A DNA stretch of 64,000 bases from the NCBI GenBank assembly GCA_030490835.1, contig CM059971.1, forward strand, positions 122,048,564 through 122,112,563, in the 5' to 3' direction. The position numbers and the translations under genes were made by a program. The DNA is from Annona cherimola (Eukaryota; Streptophyta; Magnoliopsida; Magnoliales; Annonaceae). Shown here one piece after another: positions 1-11,689 of the stretch; position 1 is the first letter of the stretch, and each line of letters starts with the position of its first letter. The notes under the pieces are model-generated. The model did not search any database, was not told where the DNA came from, and saw nothing but the letters and a program-made list of their open reading frames with translations.

Positions 1-35
1 TGTTCGGGTGCAGTTGCGCTGCACCAGAACAACTC

Positions 36-104
<69 letters not shown>
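36..104. repeat. (CA)n/(TA)n compound microsatellite
   Basis: About eight CA units run directly into about 27 AT units. The tyrosine/isoleucine ORF that crosses it is a by-product of the repeat. Such tracts vary in length between individuals. Confidence 0.95.
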
Positions 105-108
<4 letters not shown>

Positions 109-2420
109 TGCTTCTTCTAGTGGGTCTTACCCAGTCGAGATGGCAGAATTTCAAGACTCAAATCATTTTCTAGCAAGAAAACCATCTGATTGGGTAACCA
201 GCACGTCCCTTGACTGGGTAAGCGAATTGATTGGGGTCGGTGTGCAACTTCAGGTCAGTTTCGCGGTTCTTGTCCATGCTCAACTATAGGTTGGTTTATT
301 ATCCCTATTCTTGAACACAAGAAATAAAGGAAAATAAATTTGGGAGGAAAAAAAAGAAAAAATTAAAAAGAAAAATTGAAGATATATACAGATGGATGTG
401 TGGTCCGAATGAAAGATAATATATACGTGAAATTTCATACTCCTACAGCATGTGGTACCCACCCGGCTCAGCTTCAGGTACCATAGAACCTAAATACCTT
501 TATACTAGATATGTATTTTTTATTATTATTTTTTACATCCTAACCTACCCTAAAGCAGGTTAGTCCGGTGCCCGAAGGTGGGTAGGTTGTGGGAGTACGC
601 TACGAAAGTTGAACCCCGGGTTCTTGCTCATGAAACAGATTTATGAGTTATGGATTCGAAAGATGCCCCACTTGTTCTGTTTTCAATTTTGAATGATAGT
701 GGGAACCTTTTCGCCTAATCTTCAGCACTTTTCAACTATAGTTAAAGTGCAGGTGTGGAGATCGTATTTTTGAGCGTTTTGCCCGTAGAAGATGTGTTGT
801 TTAGCCCACCTAGTGATACGATTTGATGTCACTACTCGGTGATCAGGTAATTTACGTAAGTGAGTTGGTATATAAGGTGGAAAATCCAAAGTTCCAAGTT
901 GGATAAAAGTATTTGCTTCCTTATTTCTCTCCTAGAGTTGTCCTCCGTGTACTTAGTCATCCAAGAATGGTAATTTGCTTTCATTTCCTCAGTTTATAGT
1001 GTCTACCATTCTCAAAATAAAATAAAAAAATCTTTTTCAATTTTAATACAACTTCTCATTCTCAAATACATAACCCTTTTACTTTTTATATTTCTAATAC
1101 CATTTTTTCTCATTCTCAATGCATAATCATCTCTTGGTAACGGACACCGCCCATATTGGCTGTTTTCTCGCAGAACCTGCCGCACAATCACTTCACCCCA
1201 CACATTATTATTATTATTATCGTTGTTGTTAATCCAACTCACCCATTGTATTTATTAATAGTTTTAGTTACGATACAAAAAATCGAATATAGCTCGCCAA
1301 TGTATCCCATCGTTATGATTTTTCATATCTTAAATTAAAATACAGTCAAGAAATATAATGGACGAGTTGCCTTGTGCAATAAATTAAATTTGGGAACACA
1401 AAAATTCGCAAAGAAAAGACCAAGACCAGCCAAACAAGCGCACTTATCCCTCAATCCTCCCTAATCAAGTTGGATGGGCTCCTCTTGTGGGCTTCGACTT
1501 CCACTCTCCCATCACTCCATGCTGCTGGCAGCATTGAAATTTCACTCCTGCGTTCTCCTCTCAGGTGTATCTTGATCATTTTAGTTATATCCAAATCATT
1601 TGTGCATTGACTAACAAACTAATAAAATATCAACTAAAATGATTTTTACTTTTCACACACAGCATCACATTGTCTCATATAATTGTGTTAATTGTTCTAA
1701 GTAAAGTTCTCGTTGAAATTAATTTTTTCGTATATCGGCTATTGTTAATTGTTCCAAGTAAAAAAAAAAAAAAATTCGTTGAAATTATTTTTCATATATT
1801 GGATAAGTAAATGTTGGAGAATATAATTAATGGTACAGATATTGCTAATAAAATCTTTAAAATACAAAAATTTTAGGTACATCGTCTTGAAGCCGTTTTG
1901 TTTTGTAAACGTCAGAGACCATTTGATTTCTGGACTTCTTACAGAAGATCTGTTGGCTATGGGCTGGAATTTCTTGCGCCCCTGATGGGTCTACTTGGGT
2001 TTCTGGGTGACCCATTACTCTCCCTTAAAAGGATCGCTTATCGTGGATTGCTCGAGCGCGGCTGCGATTTTTGACCCATTAATCGCCTATTTTTTCTTGC
2101 GTTATGTCATATCTTATGTGCGCGTTTAGCAGCATTCGCAAGTCCGGAATTTTAAAAAAATTAAGCCATTATTGTGTTTTTAGAATTCCATAAAATATAT
2201 TACTCTAAAACTTTCACTCTCAATAACCATTCTATTTTCTAATCATTTATTGAACTCTTATCATACATACTAATTTACCTTTCGGTTATTTCTTTTCAAT
2301 TACTAATATAACTACTTTATCTATTTGAACTTTTTTTTTTTTTACTTTTCGTCGTTACTTCTATCATATTATATGAATTCCCCCATTTCAAAATTTTTAT
2401 ACTAAAAAATTTTCTTTTAA
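105..2420. other. AT-rich intergenic spacer, no gene recognised
   Basis: No ORF here has recognisable protein similarity or plausible exon structure. The stretch contains short higher-GC islands near 540-700, 1440-1560 and 1890-2100, poly-A and TTA runs, but no tRNA, rRNA or transposon ends that I could place. Confidence 0.5.
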
Positions 2421-2717
2421 GGTGTGTTTGGCATTCAATAAAACTCTTAAAAGAAAAGTTTTTGATGTAATTTTTTTTGAAAAAAAAAAAAGCAAGTGAT
2501 ATGATAAAAAAAAATAAAAGGAATAGAGTTAAAATAAATAAGACATTATAGAAAAATGGTTAAAACGTAGAATAATTATATAAGAACATATGAACAAATA
2601 ATTAAGAAATAGAATAATTATGTACAGTTAAATTTTTTAATTTTAACAGTTTTAAGTCAATAAGTTTTGATGATTATAAAACACACTTCAAAAGTTCTAT
2701 CAACTACAAAACACACC
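2421..2717. mobile_element. Tourist-like MITE (family A), diverged copy
   Basis: It starts GGTGTGTTTGG and ends AAACACACC, the same inverted ends as the better copies at 14.3, 33.1 and 51.4 kb. The interior shares their order of motifs, including GTGATATGATAA and GTTAAAATAAATA. No coding capacity. The ends and the 3-bp TAA duplications of sister copies fit PIF/Harbinger-derived Tourist elements. Confidence 0.6.
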
Positions 2718-2971
2718 GTATTAGTAAACCTCAAAAAGCTGCTCATTAATGCTTCAGAAAATATGAGGAAAACAAACGCTTAGACGTGAAAAACGTCGAG
2801 GAAGCTAATTAGGATTTAGGAGCGTTTTCTAGTTGAATTAGGCTACTCCTACTCTGGTAAATTAATATTCTTTTTTCGAGCTTTTTGAATACACAGCGAA
2901 CCGATTGATGTCAAAAGTCAAACATGTGATAGGATTTTTAATTATCACCAATTGGTGGAGTTTTGATTTGT

Positions 2972-3316
2972 TGCACTCCATGTGCACTTAGGCTTGGTAT
3001 GCCCGAGTGCATTTAACTATTTTTTATTTTTTTGAAAACTTTTTACACGATTGTTAATATAAATATATTTAATATGTGTATCAATTTTTATTACTTTTGG
3101 AGATTTTTAGATATTTTTTTGGATTTTTAAAAAATTAGTGGCATTTTATTTAGTAATTTAAAATTACTACAAATGCCACTAATTTTTTAAAATCCAAAAA
3201 AATATTTAAAAATATCCAAAAATAGTAAAAATCAATATTCATGTTAAATACACTTAAATTAACATTGTTATGAAAAAAATTAAAAAAATTGATTAAATGC
3301 ACCCGAGTCCAACAAC
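2972..3316. mobile_element. Foldback Mutator-type MITE (family B)
   Basis: The left half ends in a GTGC..CGAGTGCATTTAAC motif and the right half in its complement near 3296. Almost the whole element is an inverted repeat around TAGTAATTTAAAATTACTA at about 3150. Sister copies at 54.6 and 60.7 kb have 8-9 bp target duplications, which points to a Mutator-type origin. Confidence 0.7.
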
Positions 3317-3592
3317 TCAAAACCCCAATCAGTGAGCATCCTATAATACAATAGGTTTATCTTAATCTTATGTATCAAGGGATATTGGACAGAAAATGAA
3401 TGATGCAGCCTAACCTATTCAATTTGTGCATGTAAATGTGATGCAAGCCGTCCGGATGGAGGAACCTGATCCTCGACGCTAGCGCAGGACGCGTCTCTAA
3501 TCTCTAAGTATGAACCCTTCTTATAAAGAGACTCACTCTCCAATCTCGAGACTCTTGACTTGACTGACTCAATATTCCTTTTAAACCGTAAG

Positions 3593-5022
3593 TAGGAGTG
3601 CAATTCGAGCTCATGAAACTCAGGTTCATCTCGACTTTAACCCTAACCCTATTTATAAAACATCAACCCTATTTATAAAACCTGAACCCTAACTCTATTT
3701 TTGAAAATCGAGTTCGCGCTGAGTTTCAGGTTGAAATTTATGTTGATGAATTTACATTTTATTTAAAAGCGATAAGTTTACAATTTCATATGAATAAATA
3801 ATAATAAAAAATTACGTAGGTAAACATAATAATATATAATCAAACTACATAATTTTTAAAAATAATAATGTAAAGAATATTTCTAGAAAAAATCTAACAT
3901 CAAAACTAAGATAAAGAAAAAAATAAGTATAAAAATAAATGATAGAAATTAGGGGTGGGAATTGGGGCGGGTCGACCCGTAACCCGGCTTTGACCCGACC
4001 CATTTTTAGCCGGGTAAAACCAATATATTTTTGACCCGTTATAGGAATGGGTCAGAAATTTTGACCTGAATTCAAAAATAGGGTCGGGGTGGGTCGACTA
4101 TGTCCCGACCCGAAGAGTCCGACCCGCCCCGCATATATAAATTTATTAAAATTTATAAGCCTATATTTAAATAATATTATTATTATTTTTCAAAATTTTC
4201 ACTTTTTTATAATCAACTCTATCAACAATTGAAGAACCAATTTATTCAAAAAGTAATATAAGAATCAATAAAAAATTTGTACGTATATAACCCTTATGTG
4301 TAATTGTATATTAACCTATTTTAATAAATGTATACTATATTTTCAAATGTTTTGTTTTCTTAATTATGTATTTTTTAATAATTAGTGAAATATTGAAATA
4401 TATAATATTTAAATTTAGTATAGATGTATACTTATGTTTGATAGGTATATAAATTTTGAAAATTATCTTATTTGGCCCGTGTTTTTGACCCGACTCGCTA
4501 TCCCGAAATCGGTTCGATACCGACCCGAATTTTGTCCCGAGACCTAATAGAAAAAAATAAGGGTCAAACCGACATTGTCCCGACCCGATATAAAAATAAG
4601 GGTCAAACAAGATTTTTGAAAAGTAGGGTCAGGGTTCGGCAAACCCTGACCCGTCCCGACCTGCCCCGATTCCCACCCCTAATAGAAATAAAAGATAAAT
4701 ATAAATGAGATAATATACTTTATTTACAATAAAATTACAATATGGAAAATATGTATTCAAATATGGATATAATAACATAAAAAATGAAGAACATAAAGAA
4801 ATATTGTTTAAATATTATGTATATAATATATTTTATAATAAATATAAAATGAAAAATCGGGCTTGGGTTCTTCGGGTTTGGGTTCACTTGAACCAGAATC
4901 CTACTATATTTACAAATCGGGTTCCTCGGGTTGGGATTATGAAAAATCAAGTTCCAACACTGCCCAAAATCGGGTTCGGCGGGCCGGGTTCGGCCTCAAC
5001 CCGGCCCAAGTTGCACATTCCG
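3593..5022. mobile_element. Older hAT-like repeat, interrupted by a younger hAT
   Basis: The ends resemble inverted repeats (TAGGAGTGCAATT on the left, AAGTTGCACATTCC on the right), followed inwards by proline/glycine-like GGGTTYGG runs. It has no ORF of note. The 732-bp element at 3950-4681 sits inside it. A relative in opposite orientation lies at about 40101-40660 and another at 57065-58120. The first bases are decayed and no target duplication was found. Confidence 0.55.
3950..4681. mobile_element. Non-autonomous hAT element (732 bp) with exact 8-bp TSD
   Basis: The element begins TAGGGGTGGGAATTGGGGCGG and ends in the inverse of TAGGGGTGGGAATCGGGGCAGG. It is flanked on both sides by the exact 8-bp target duplication ATAGAAAT (3942-3949 and 4682-4689). 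Ends of the (C/T)AGGGGTG type with 8-bp duplications are diagnostic of hAT transposons. No transposase ORF is present, so it must be mobilised in trans. Confidence 0.9.
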
Positions 5023-5478
5023 TGTAGAATTATTGTCAACAGAGCTTCAAGTTGGAAATTTGTATTCGTCCAGCAAATAATAGACGTATATATGATATCA
5101 ACACGATTGTTCTCCTATTATTATTCCAGGGCCTTTTGTTTTACTTAACCTCTCTACATTCTTTTCCATTTTGTAATTTTGGAGAAAATTTATCTATTTT
5201 GCAGAAACTTCCCTATTTATAAAATAAGATGAAATGATGTCGTATTAGTATAGTCGTGGCTATAATTTCACCAAAGTGGGGGACAAAATAGTATAGGCCT
5301 GTAGATTTTTCTTTTCCCCCTAAAAAAGATCATTTTGGAGAAATGAATTCAATGCTATAAGTGAACATCTAATCAAGAAGAAGATTTTTCTCTTAATTAA
5401 TTCTCATTAGGCTTTTCCCCTGCTAAAAAAGATGATACATATCCCTTTATAGTAAGTGTCACAATTTTATATAGTTAA
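5023..5478. other. Spacer, nothing recognised
   Basis: AT-rich sequence without ORFs of interest, repeats with defined ends or RNA genes that I can see. Confidence 0.5.
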
Positions 5479-5705
5479 GGTTGTGTTTGGCATTACACAA
5501 GATGTGTCAATCAAAAACTTTTTATTTTCTATATGGTTCTATTTTTTAATCATTTCTTCACATTTTCCTATACAACTATTTTATTTTTTAATTATTTTTT
5601 ATAAATACTCATATAACAGTTGTATCTATTTTAACTTTATTCTTTTTACTTTTTGTCATTAGTCTAATATAAAAAATTTCTAGGAAAAGTTTTATCAAAT
5701 TCCAA
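5479..5705. mobile_element. Tourist-like MITE (family A), degenerate
   Basis: It begins GGTTGTGTTTGGCAT and carries the family-A interior: the ACTATTTTATTTTTTAATCATTT and TCTATTTTAACTTTATTCTTTTTACTTTT type motifs. The right terminal repeat is eroded, so the end is approximate. Confidence 0.45.
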
Positions 5706-5854
5706 ATTACCTCAAGTTTGATGTAATTGTAATTTTTTACCTTTATGATAGAAAAAAAATCTACTTCATTTATTGTATTTAGCATATCTGTTTAGCTAGA
5801 CTATCAAATTTTATCCAAATCAAAGATTCATAAGGACCACATTTGCTTGAAAAT

Positions 5855-6190
5855 TTATATTCCTTTGTAAATAATGAAAAATACTTAAATTTGAATATAT
5901 ATATATATACATTAAAATATAATAATACTTTATAAAATCATTTATTTATATAATAATGATATTTTAAATGATTTACATGTTAAAATATAATTATAAAATT
6001 CTTATTTAGCATCAAATTATTTTATTATATTAATACTACTCATATGTACATGGAGTCTATGCACAATGATATTACATAAACAATAAATTTTGCATGAAAA
6101 TACAAATCATGCTGAATACAATGATAGAATAAAATCAATCATAAAAGCGGAAAAATGTTCGAGATTGTATGAAAATTTTATTTCAGGTAA
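5855..6190. mobile_element. Foldback MITE (family C)
   Basis: It shares the chain of motifs ATATAATAATGATATTTTAAATG, CATCAAATTATTTTATTATATTAAT and ATTGTATTTAACAT-like with copies at 7.7, 11.7, 34.9, 38.3, 38.8 and 53.3 kb. The ends are not sharp and no target duplication was found. Confidence 0.45.
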
Positions 6191-7270
6191 GCCTATGTGT
6201 AAAAGTAGCATCTTTTTTTTATATGTTTAGGGACTCTTAATTCTTATTATACCTATGGCATTTTAAAATTTTCTTTTATGTCTGTAATATTTCATCATAA
6301 ATTCTTATTATCCTATATAATCAAAACAACTACTTTATAAGAAAGACAATTTTATTCATTTAAAATTTTCCTAATTGAAATAATTTAATCTCGATATGAT
6401 GTTTGAATCACTTAATGACATAAATTAATGGTCTAACAATACTAATTAAGTTATATTAGAGTTGAATTATTTCAATTAAGAAATTATGGAAAGGCAAAAT
6501 TATTTCTTCAATACAGTTGTTATTTGTTGTCTTAGTGCATGGATATAATAGAAATTTAAGCGAATATTATAGGTAAAAATTTTTTTTTTTTGAAACAATA
6601 TAAATATAGATATAATAAAAATTATGAATAAATATTATTAGCATAAAAGTAATTTTTCTCATATGCTTATTTTTTATTGCTTGCACAGCAGCCGGCGCTG
6701 GGTCAATAGATTCTTCTACGACGAGGCGATGCGGATACTTGGTCGTTAAGAATTAAAGATTCAACAAAGCGCGTGAAATCGAAAGTCAAAATAATCGAGT
6801 TGCGGACTCGGAAATTGTGGTATAGTGGTAGTGTTGTTGAAGAGCTGTAATAGCGCACGGTTACTACCGTAGTCGGAGTCCCACAGTACTGCGCAAGGCA
6901 AGAGCTGTGAATCGACCGAGTCAAATCGGTTGTCCATATCAGACCAAACACTGCACGTTTTTCTACGCTAGTTGGGCCGCTCTCTTTCGTTGACGAGTGA
7001 CGAGTGACGAGTGACGAGTGACGAGTGAGGCGGGTGAGCCACCCCACCAGGCCCTCACCGAACGCGTAGGAGCAAGGGAGGTGTCACTCGTAAGAGAGGC
7101 GCTCGGTTAGAAATGTTGCTTTTATCCTCGCGGAGAGGATGCCACGCGTTTCCGACCTTCCCACCCAGCCACGCTAGGTGGGTGGTCCATATCCATAAGC
7201 CAAAATGATTAATTAGTATGCATGGGGTGTAGTTCAATCTAGCCATTTCTAACGCATATAATCTTGCCAA
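6190..7270. other. Spacer with a higher-GC island, no gene assigned
   Basis: 6190-6690 is AT-rich. From about 6690 to 7270 base composition rises and ORFs of 114 and 71 aa open on the minus strand, but neither has recognisable similarity, and five tandem heptamers lie inside the first. It could be a transposon remnant or an old exon; I see nothing to decide. Confidence 0.4.
6992..7026. repeat. Tandem repeat, 5 x GACGAGT
   Basis: Five perfect head-to-tail copies of the 7-bp unit GACGAGT. The period is not a multiple of three, so each copy shifts any reading frame across it, arguing against coding use of the surrounding ORF. Confidence 0.95.
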
Positions 7271-8560
7271 AGCTTAATGTTATCTCTTTGATAGACTCAG
7301 ATACCTTTCCACGCAAACTGCAAGTGAAATCGCCATCGTTTTGCCGGATTTAATGTTGTTTTCGTCGTCTGATGTTCTTAATTAGGATCGCAATAGGCCT
7401 AATCTTTTCATCGTGTCTACTGAATAAACGGCATGGATTTTTTTTTATTAACATCTCGAATGCTAGGCTTGAAGCTTTCTAAAACTAATGATTAAATACT
7501 TGTCTTTGCTTTTATATTTAAAACGTTCTTTTAAAAATCAGTCTCGCAGTTAACCCCTTAAATTTTAAAATTTTAATATTTAATGAATATTAAATCCATT
7601 TGCTATATTGAACATCATTTGTTTAATTATGAAACTAAGTTTCATTCAAAATCAATATGAGCATCGGTCAAATTTGTTTAAAAATAAATATATTTATGTG
7701 TAAATTTAAAAAATACTTAGATCTATTCATATATATATACATTGAAATTTAGTAATATTTTTTAGAATCATTTATCCATATAATAATAATAATATTTCAG
7801 ATGTTTAGATATTGAAATACTATTTAAAAATTGATATTTATTATTAAATTATTTTATTACGTTGATTTTACATGTTTGTATATAAAGCCCATATATAATA
7901 ATATTAGACAAATGAATTTTTTTTATGATAATATAAGTGATATTAAACACAATAGATGAAGTAGATTTTTTTATAAATCATCTAAATATTAAAATGGAAG
8001 GAGTTACATTGAAAGAGAATTTCATAAAAACATTTCCGCTTAAAAATAAAGCTTGGTCTTATGCACAATCCATTTTTTTACTTCTTGGTATTTATTTGTG
8101 GGCCTCAGCATGATTTTCCTGGGCATACGAAATTTTTATTTTTAAAATTATTTTAACTATTTTTTAATATTAAAAATGGAAAAAAAAAAAAGAGATTTTC
8201 TTTCATGTGCCATGTGCTAGCCCATGCAAATGGCATATAAAAAATATTATAAATGATTCACTTAAAAATATTTTTTAATATAAAAAGCAAGGAGTTGTTT
8301 CGATAGTTTTTTCTTTTTCTATTTTTCATATATTATACTACTTTCGGTAAAATCTTTTAAAATTCATCCGGTAACTTAAAAATGACGTCAACATGTCAAA
8401 ACATGTAACTTTGGGAGTCTGATGCAAAAAATCTCCGATGAGAGAGCGGCTAACATGACCCAAAAAAAAAAAAAAAAGAAGTCGTATTAAGATGACAGAG
8501 CCAAGTCTTTCTTGCTTCCTCCGAAAAAATAACAAATATTTTTATTTAGAAAAAAAGGCT
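7270..8560. other. AT-rich spacer with a family C MITE
   Basis: The stretch 7660-8080 carries the family-C interior motifs (ATTATTTTATTACGTTGATTT and AATAGATGAAGTAGATTT among them). The rest has no recognisable gene. Confidence 0.4.
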
Positions 8561-8766
8561 ATTTCGATGGAGCTTCCGTAACTTTCCCCCTCGGTGCGTC
8601 CAATCTCCTAACCATGCTTTCAAGACCTATATGTACTCCGACTCGAACATTCCCACTCATCACGTCCGGCCTCGCCATCAAAACCTCGCTGCCAGACGTC
8701 TCTCTCTGCTCTCTGAAAATTCCCCTTTTCACAAGCACAAATTCTAAAACGTCAGTCCTCCATCCA

Positions 8767-8997
8767 ATGGGAAAACGCGCTTGGCTCTCGAACCAGTGCA
8801 AGAAAGCATGGCATTGGCCATGGCCATGGCGAATCCACCGCTCGGCTTCGGGCAGCCGCCGCCGCCGCCACCCGCCGCTCCACTTCAAAGGCTCCCTCTT
8901 CGACCGTCTTCGCTTCAGAATCCTCTCCATCGTCGAAGCCATTGTCGTCGTTCTGTCCCTCTGCGTCTTCATCTTGCACTTCGGCGGTCGCCTCTGA
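8767..8997 (+). CDS. Possible small single-pass membrane protein (77 aa), unrecognised
   Basis: An ORF in a GC-rich island just before the dehydrogenase gene. From the ATG at 8767 (an upstream in-frame ATG at 8614 would give 127 aa) it reads a Trp-rich start, an Arg-rich stretch around residues 29-34, then a C-terminal hydrophobic helix of about 20 residues ending ILHFGGRL. That basic-then-hydrophobic layout suits a tail-anchored small membrane protein. A second frame is open over the same bases, partly because of CCG repeats, so coding is not proven. It ends 184 bp before the ATG at 9182 and could instead be an upstream ORF in that gene's leader. I do not recognise a family. Confidence 0.33.
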   Translation: MGKRAWLSNQCKKAWHWPWPWRIHRSASGSRRRRHPPLHFKGSLFDRLRFRILSIVEAIVVVLSLCVFILHFGGRL

Positions 8998-9181
8998 TTT
9001 TACCCAAACAACCCTGTCTTCTCTGTAAATTGCAAATGTCTCGTTATTTTTTGTTATTTTCGCCTTTGGTCCCCAATGTATTATTCCTCTCTTTCAATTT
9101 AGACCTTCGGCTTCGAAGCCCATCCGAAAGCAGAGCTTAGCAGCTTACGATCTAGAATTTCCGTTCTTTATCTGTGCTTCA

Positions 9182-10093
9182 ATGGCAAGTCCGTTCCCGA
9201 AACCTGTTGTCCCCGCCCAGACGAGAGTGGGATGGATCGGGATCGGCGTCATGGGCGGGGCTATGGCCACCCGAGTCCAAGCTGCGGGCTACGCCCTCAC
9301 CGTCTATGCCCGCAATCCATCCAAAGCCGCCGAATTCTCGAAGCGTGGAGCCCAAGTCGCCGCCTCGCCGGCCGACGTCGCCCACGCCAGCGACGTGGTG
9401 TTTACGATGGTGAGCCACCCATCTGACGTCCGTGAGGTCGTCCTTGGCGGCTCCGGCATTCTCTCCGGCCTCGCCACCGGAGGGGTGATCGTTGACCACA
9501 CCAGCAGCCACCCAGCGCTGGCCCGCGAGATCGCCGCCGCAGCTCGCGAGAAAAGCTGTTGGGCGGTCGACGCGCCGGTGTCGGGCGGGGATATTGGCGC
9601 AAGAGATGGGAAATTGGCGATCTTGGCTGGTGGAGATCGCAGCGTGGTGGAGTCGCTGGCGCCGCTGTTTGAAATCATGGGCAAGGCGACGTATGTGGGC
9701 GGGGCGGGATGCGGGCAGAGCTGCAAGATTGCTAACCAGATCGCCGTCACCGGGAGTATGCTAGGGTTGAGTGAAGGGCTGGTGTTTGCGGAGCACGCGG
9801 GGCTGGACTCGAGGAGGTTCGTGGAGGCCGTTAAGGACGGCGCGGCAGGGTCGAAGGTAATGGAGCTGTTTGGGGAGAGGATGATAGGGGGGGATTTGAG
9901 GCCAGGAGGGTTTGCGGAATACGTGCTGAAGGACTTGGGGATGGGATTGGAGAGCGGCAATGGTGAGGTAGGGGTGGTGTTGCCGGGAGCTGCCCTGTAC
10001 AAGCAGCTGTATGCGGCAATGGTGGCAAATGGCGACGGCAAGCTTGGGACTCATGGGCTCATCACTGTCATACAGAGGATGAATGGGAAGTAA
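9182..10093 (+). CDS. 3-hydroxyisobutyrate dehydrogenase-like protein (beta-hydroxyacid dehydrogenase), intronless
   Basis: A 303-aa member of the beta-hydroxyacid dehydrogenase family, which oxidises short 3-hydroxyacids or reduces the semialdehydes with NAD(P). The Rossmann motif GIGVMG is at residues 20-25, the substrate-binding APVSGG at 131-136, and the catalytic Lys182 with Asn185 lies in the GCGQSCKIANQ stretch. Asp251 follows in KDLGMG. Length is typical (about 300 aa). The start is the first in-frame ATG and leaves about 15 residues before the nucleotide-binding strand, without a clear organelle presequence. The single exon and GC-rich codon use resemble Arabidopsis HIBADH-like genes such as At4g29120, so the true substrate may be glyoxylate, succinic semialdehyde or another short acid rather than 3-hydroxyisobutyrate. 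Confidence 0.93.
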   Translation: MASPFPKPVVPAQTRVGWIGIGVMGGAMATRVQAAGYALTVYARNPSKAAEFSKRGAQVAASPADVAHASDVVFTMVSHPSDVREVVLGGSGILSGLATGGVIVDHTSSHPALAREIAAAAREKSCWAVDAPVSGGDIGARDGKLAILAGGDRSVVESLAPLFEIMGKATYVGGAGCGQSCKIANQIAVTGSMLGLSEGLVFAEHAGLDSRRFVEAVKDGAAGSKVMELFGERMIGGDLRPGGFAEYVLKDLGMGLESGNGEVGVVLPGAALYKQLYAAMVANGDGKLGTHGLITVIQRMNGK

Positions 10094-10596
10094 AAAAAAA
10101 AAAAAAATCATCAAATCTATCCGTATTCATATTGTGTTTGACGAGGGATTGTAATTAAGGTGTGTTCAGCATACCCAATTGGATGGAATGCATATATTTT
10201 CCATTATTTTTATTTTTTTTCATTTCTAATACTGGTATGCTTAATTTTTCTTTATCTACATAATTCTGATTTTCAATGCCGAGCCAGGTCGGATGTTTCT
10301 CCATTTACATGACTCAAAAGAAATGCCTTACTTAAAATGAACCGAACTCCTTACCATCGAGACTAATATCTCAATACATAATCTTTTAATTCCCAATACA
10401 TAACATGTCGTTTCCTATTTTCCGTTGCATCATTCAGGCGATGAATCCGCGTGTTGTGTTGAGGGCTTTATTTATGCGAACACTGTCGATTCTGTGAATT
10501 CACTTGCAACAGACAATGCCTTCGATCTTTTGAATAGAGATTCACTCCTCGGCTCTGCCATATATACCATGTCCTAAGACAATAATAAAAAGGCAT
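10094..10596. other. 3' flank of the dehydrogenase gene
   Basis: Begins with a 15-A tract right after the stop codon, then AT-rich sequence that probably includes the 3' UTR. No other feature is visible. Confidence 0.5.
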
Positions 10597-10895
10597 TTGA
10601 TTCTATGCACCTTGTGCACTAAGCTTTGTTGCACATTGGTGCAAAACCTATTTTTGAAAAAAAAAATTATGCCTGCTAATATAAGTGTATTTAACATATA
10701 TATTAATTTTTACTATTTTTAGGTATTTGTAAATATTTTTTAAAATTATAAAAATGTCACTAATTTTAAAAATCTAAAAAAATATCTACAAATCTCTAAA
10801 AATGATAAAAATTAATACCTATGTTAAATATATTTAGATTAACAGTTGTATAAAAAGAATTTTTAAAAATGAGTTTTCACACCTGATACATCAGA
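10597..10895. mobile_element. Foldback Mutator-type MITE (family B)
   Basis: Starts with CACCTTGTGCAC motifs and shows the family core (AAGTGTATTTAACATATATATTAATTTTTACTATTTTT and its inverse around AAAATGTCACTAATTTT). The right end is poorly conserved. Confidence 0.55.
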
Positions 10896-11271
10896 TAACA
10901 TCCCTAAACAAACGTAATACTATACCATGTCTATAAAATACATTTTGATAAAGTACATTTTATCAAAAAATAAAATACATTTTGCATTTGTACTGCAATC
11001 AAATTCAATACATTGTAAGCTTTGGCTTGAGAATGAAACATCTCGGATAGAGCTTCTCTTGAAGGGACTCAAGATCAAAAGAAAAGAATGGGAAATGAAA
11101 CAATGGCTCCACTATCCCAAGGGCTACAATGACCACTTTTTAAAGAAAGCCATAGTCAGCTCCAGTGTGTTATTATACACACTCAACCAGTCGGACTTCC
11201 AACTTGGGCATACAGACCCAACCAGTCTTTCAAGTTTGAATTGAGCTTTAAATATAAATATATATAAAAAG
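10896..11271. other. Spacer with an unsupported 105-aa ORF
   Basis: The ORF 10927-11244 (+) is low-complexity at its start and matches no family I know. It has no splice or promoter context and I do not call it a gene. Confidence 0.4.
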
Positions 11272-11663
11272 AGGAATAATCCTGTTAGCCCAAGCTAAGT
11301 AAGTATTCCATTTAGCCTACTTCAAAATATCCATTTACAACATTTTTTTTGTTTTTTCTTCATACACTTGTTTATTTAAGTATATTTAATATATAAACCA
11401 AGTTTTACTATTTTTAGATATGTATATATATATTTTTAATATTTTTAAACATCTATATATATGTATTTAAAATACTTATATGTTTAAAAATCTCAAAAAA
11501 ATATAAACACAAAACAAAAAGTGGTAAAACTTAGTCTATATGTTAAATATATTAGATAAACAAGTATATGAAGAAAAAAGTAAAAAAAAAATTGTTATAA
11601 ATAAGTTTTTTGAGGTGGGCTAAGCAGGACATTTGCTTAACCCGGGCTAATAGGATCACTCCT
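11272..11663. mobile_element. Foldback MITE (family B, CTGTTAGCC subtype)
   Basis: Inverted ends AGGAATAATCCTGTTAGCCC (left) and GGGCTAATAGGATCACTCCT (right). The interior is the same foldback core as other family-B copies but the terminal palindrome is GTTAGCC..GGCTAA instead of GTGCACC..GGGTGCA. A truncated copy of the same subtype is at 61150-61330. Confidence 0.65.
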
Positions 11664-11689
11664 CATATGAAAAATAATCAAGTGTAATA

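Noticed and set aside
8..289. 93-aa ORF rich in Tyr-Ile repeats
   Set aside because: Produced by translating the CA/TA microsatellite; the rest has no family resemblance.
3640..3700. AACCCTAACCCTATTT motifs resembling plant telomere repeat (CCCTAAA)
   Set aside because: Only isolated CCCTAACCCTA units with irregular spacing inside a decayed hAT-like repeat; no tandem TTTAGGG array.
9304..10041. 245-aa minus-strand ORF opposite the dehydrogenase gene
   Set aside because: Antisense shadow of a GC-rich coding exon; Pro/Ser-rich with no domain, while the plus strand has a complete enzyme.
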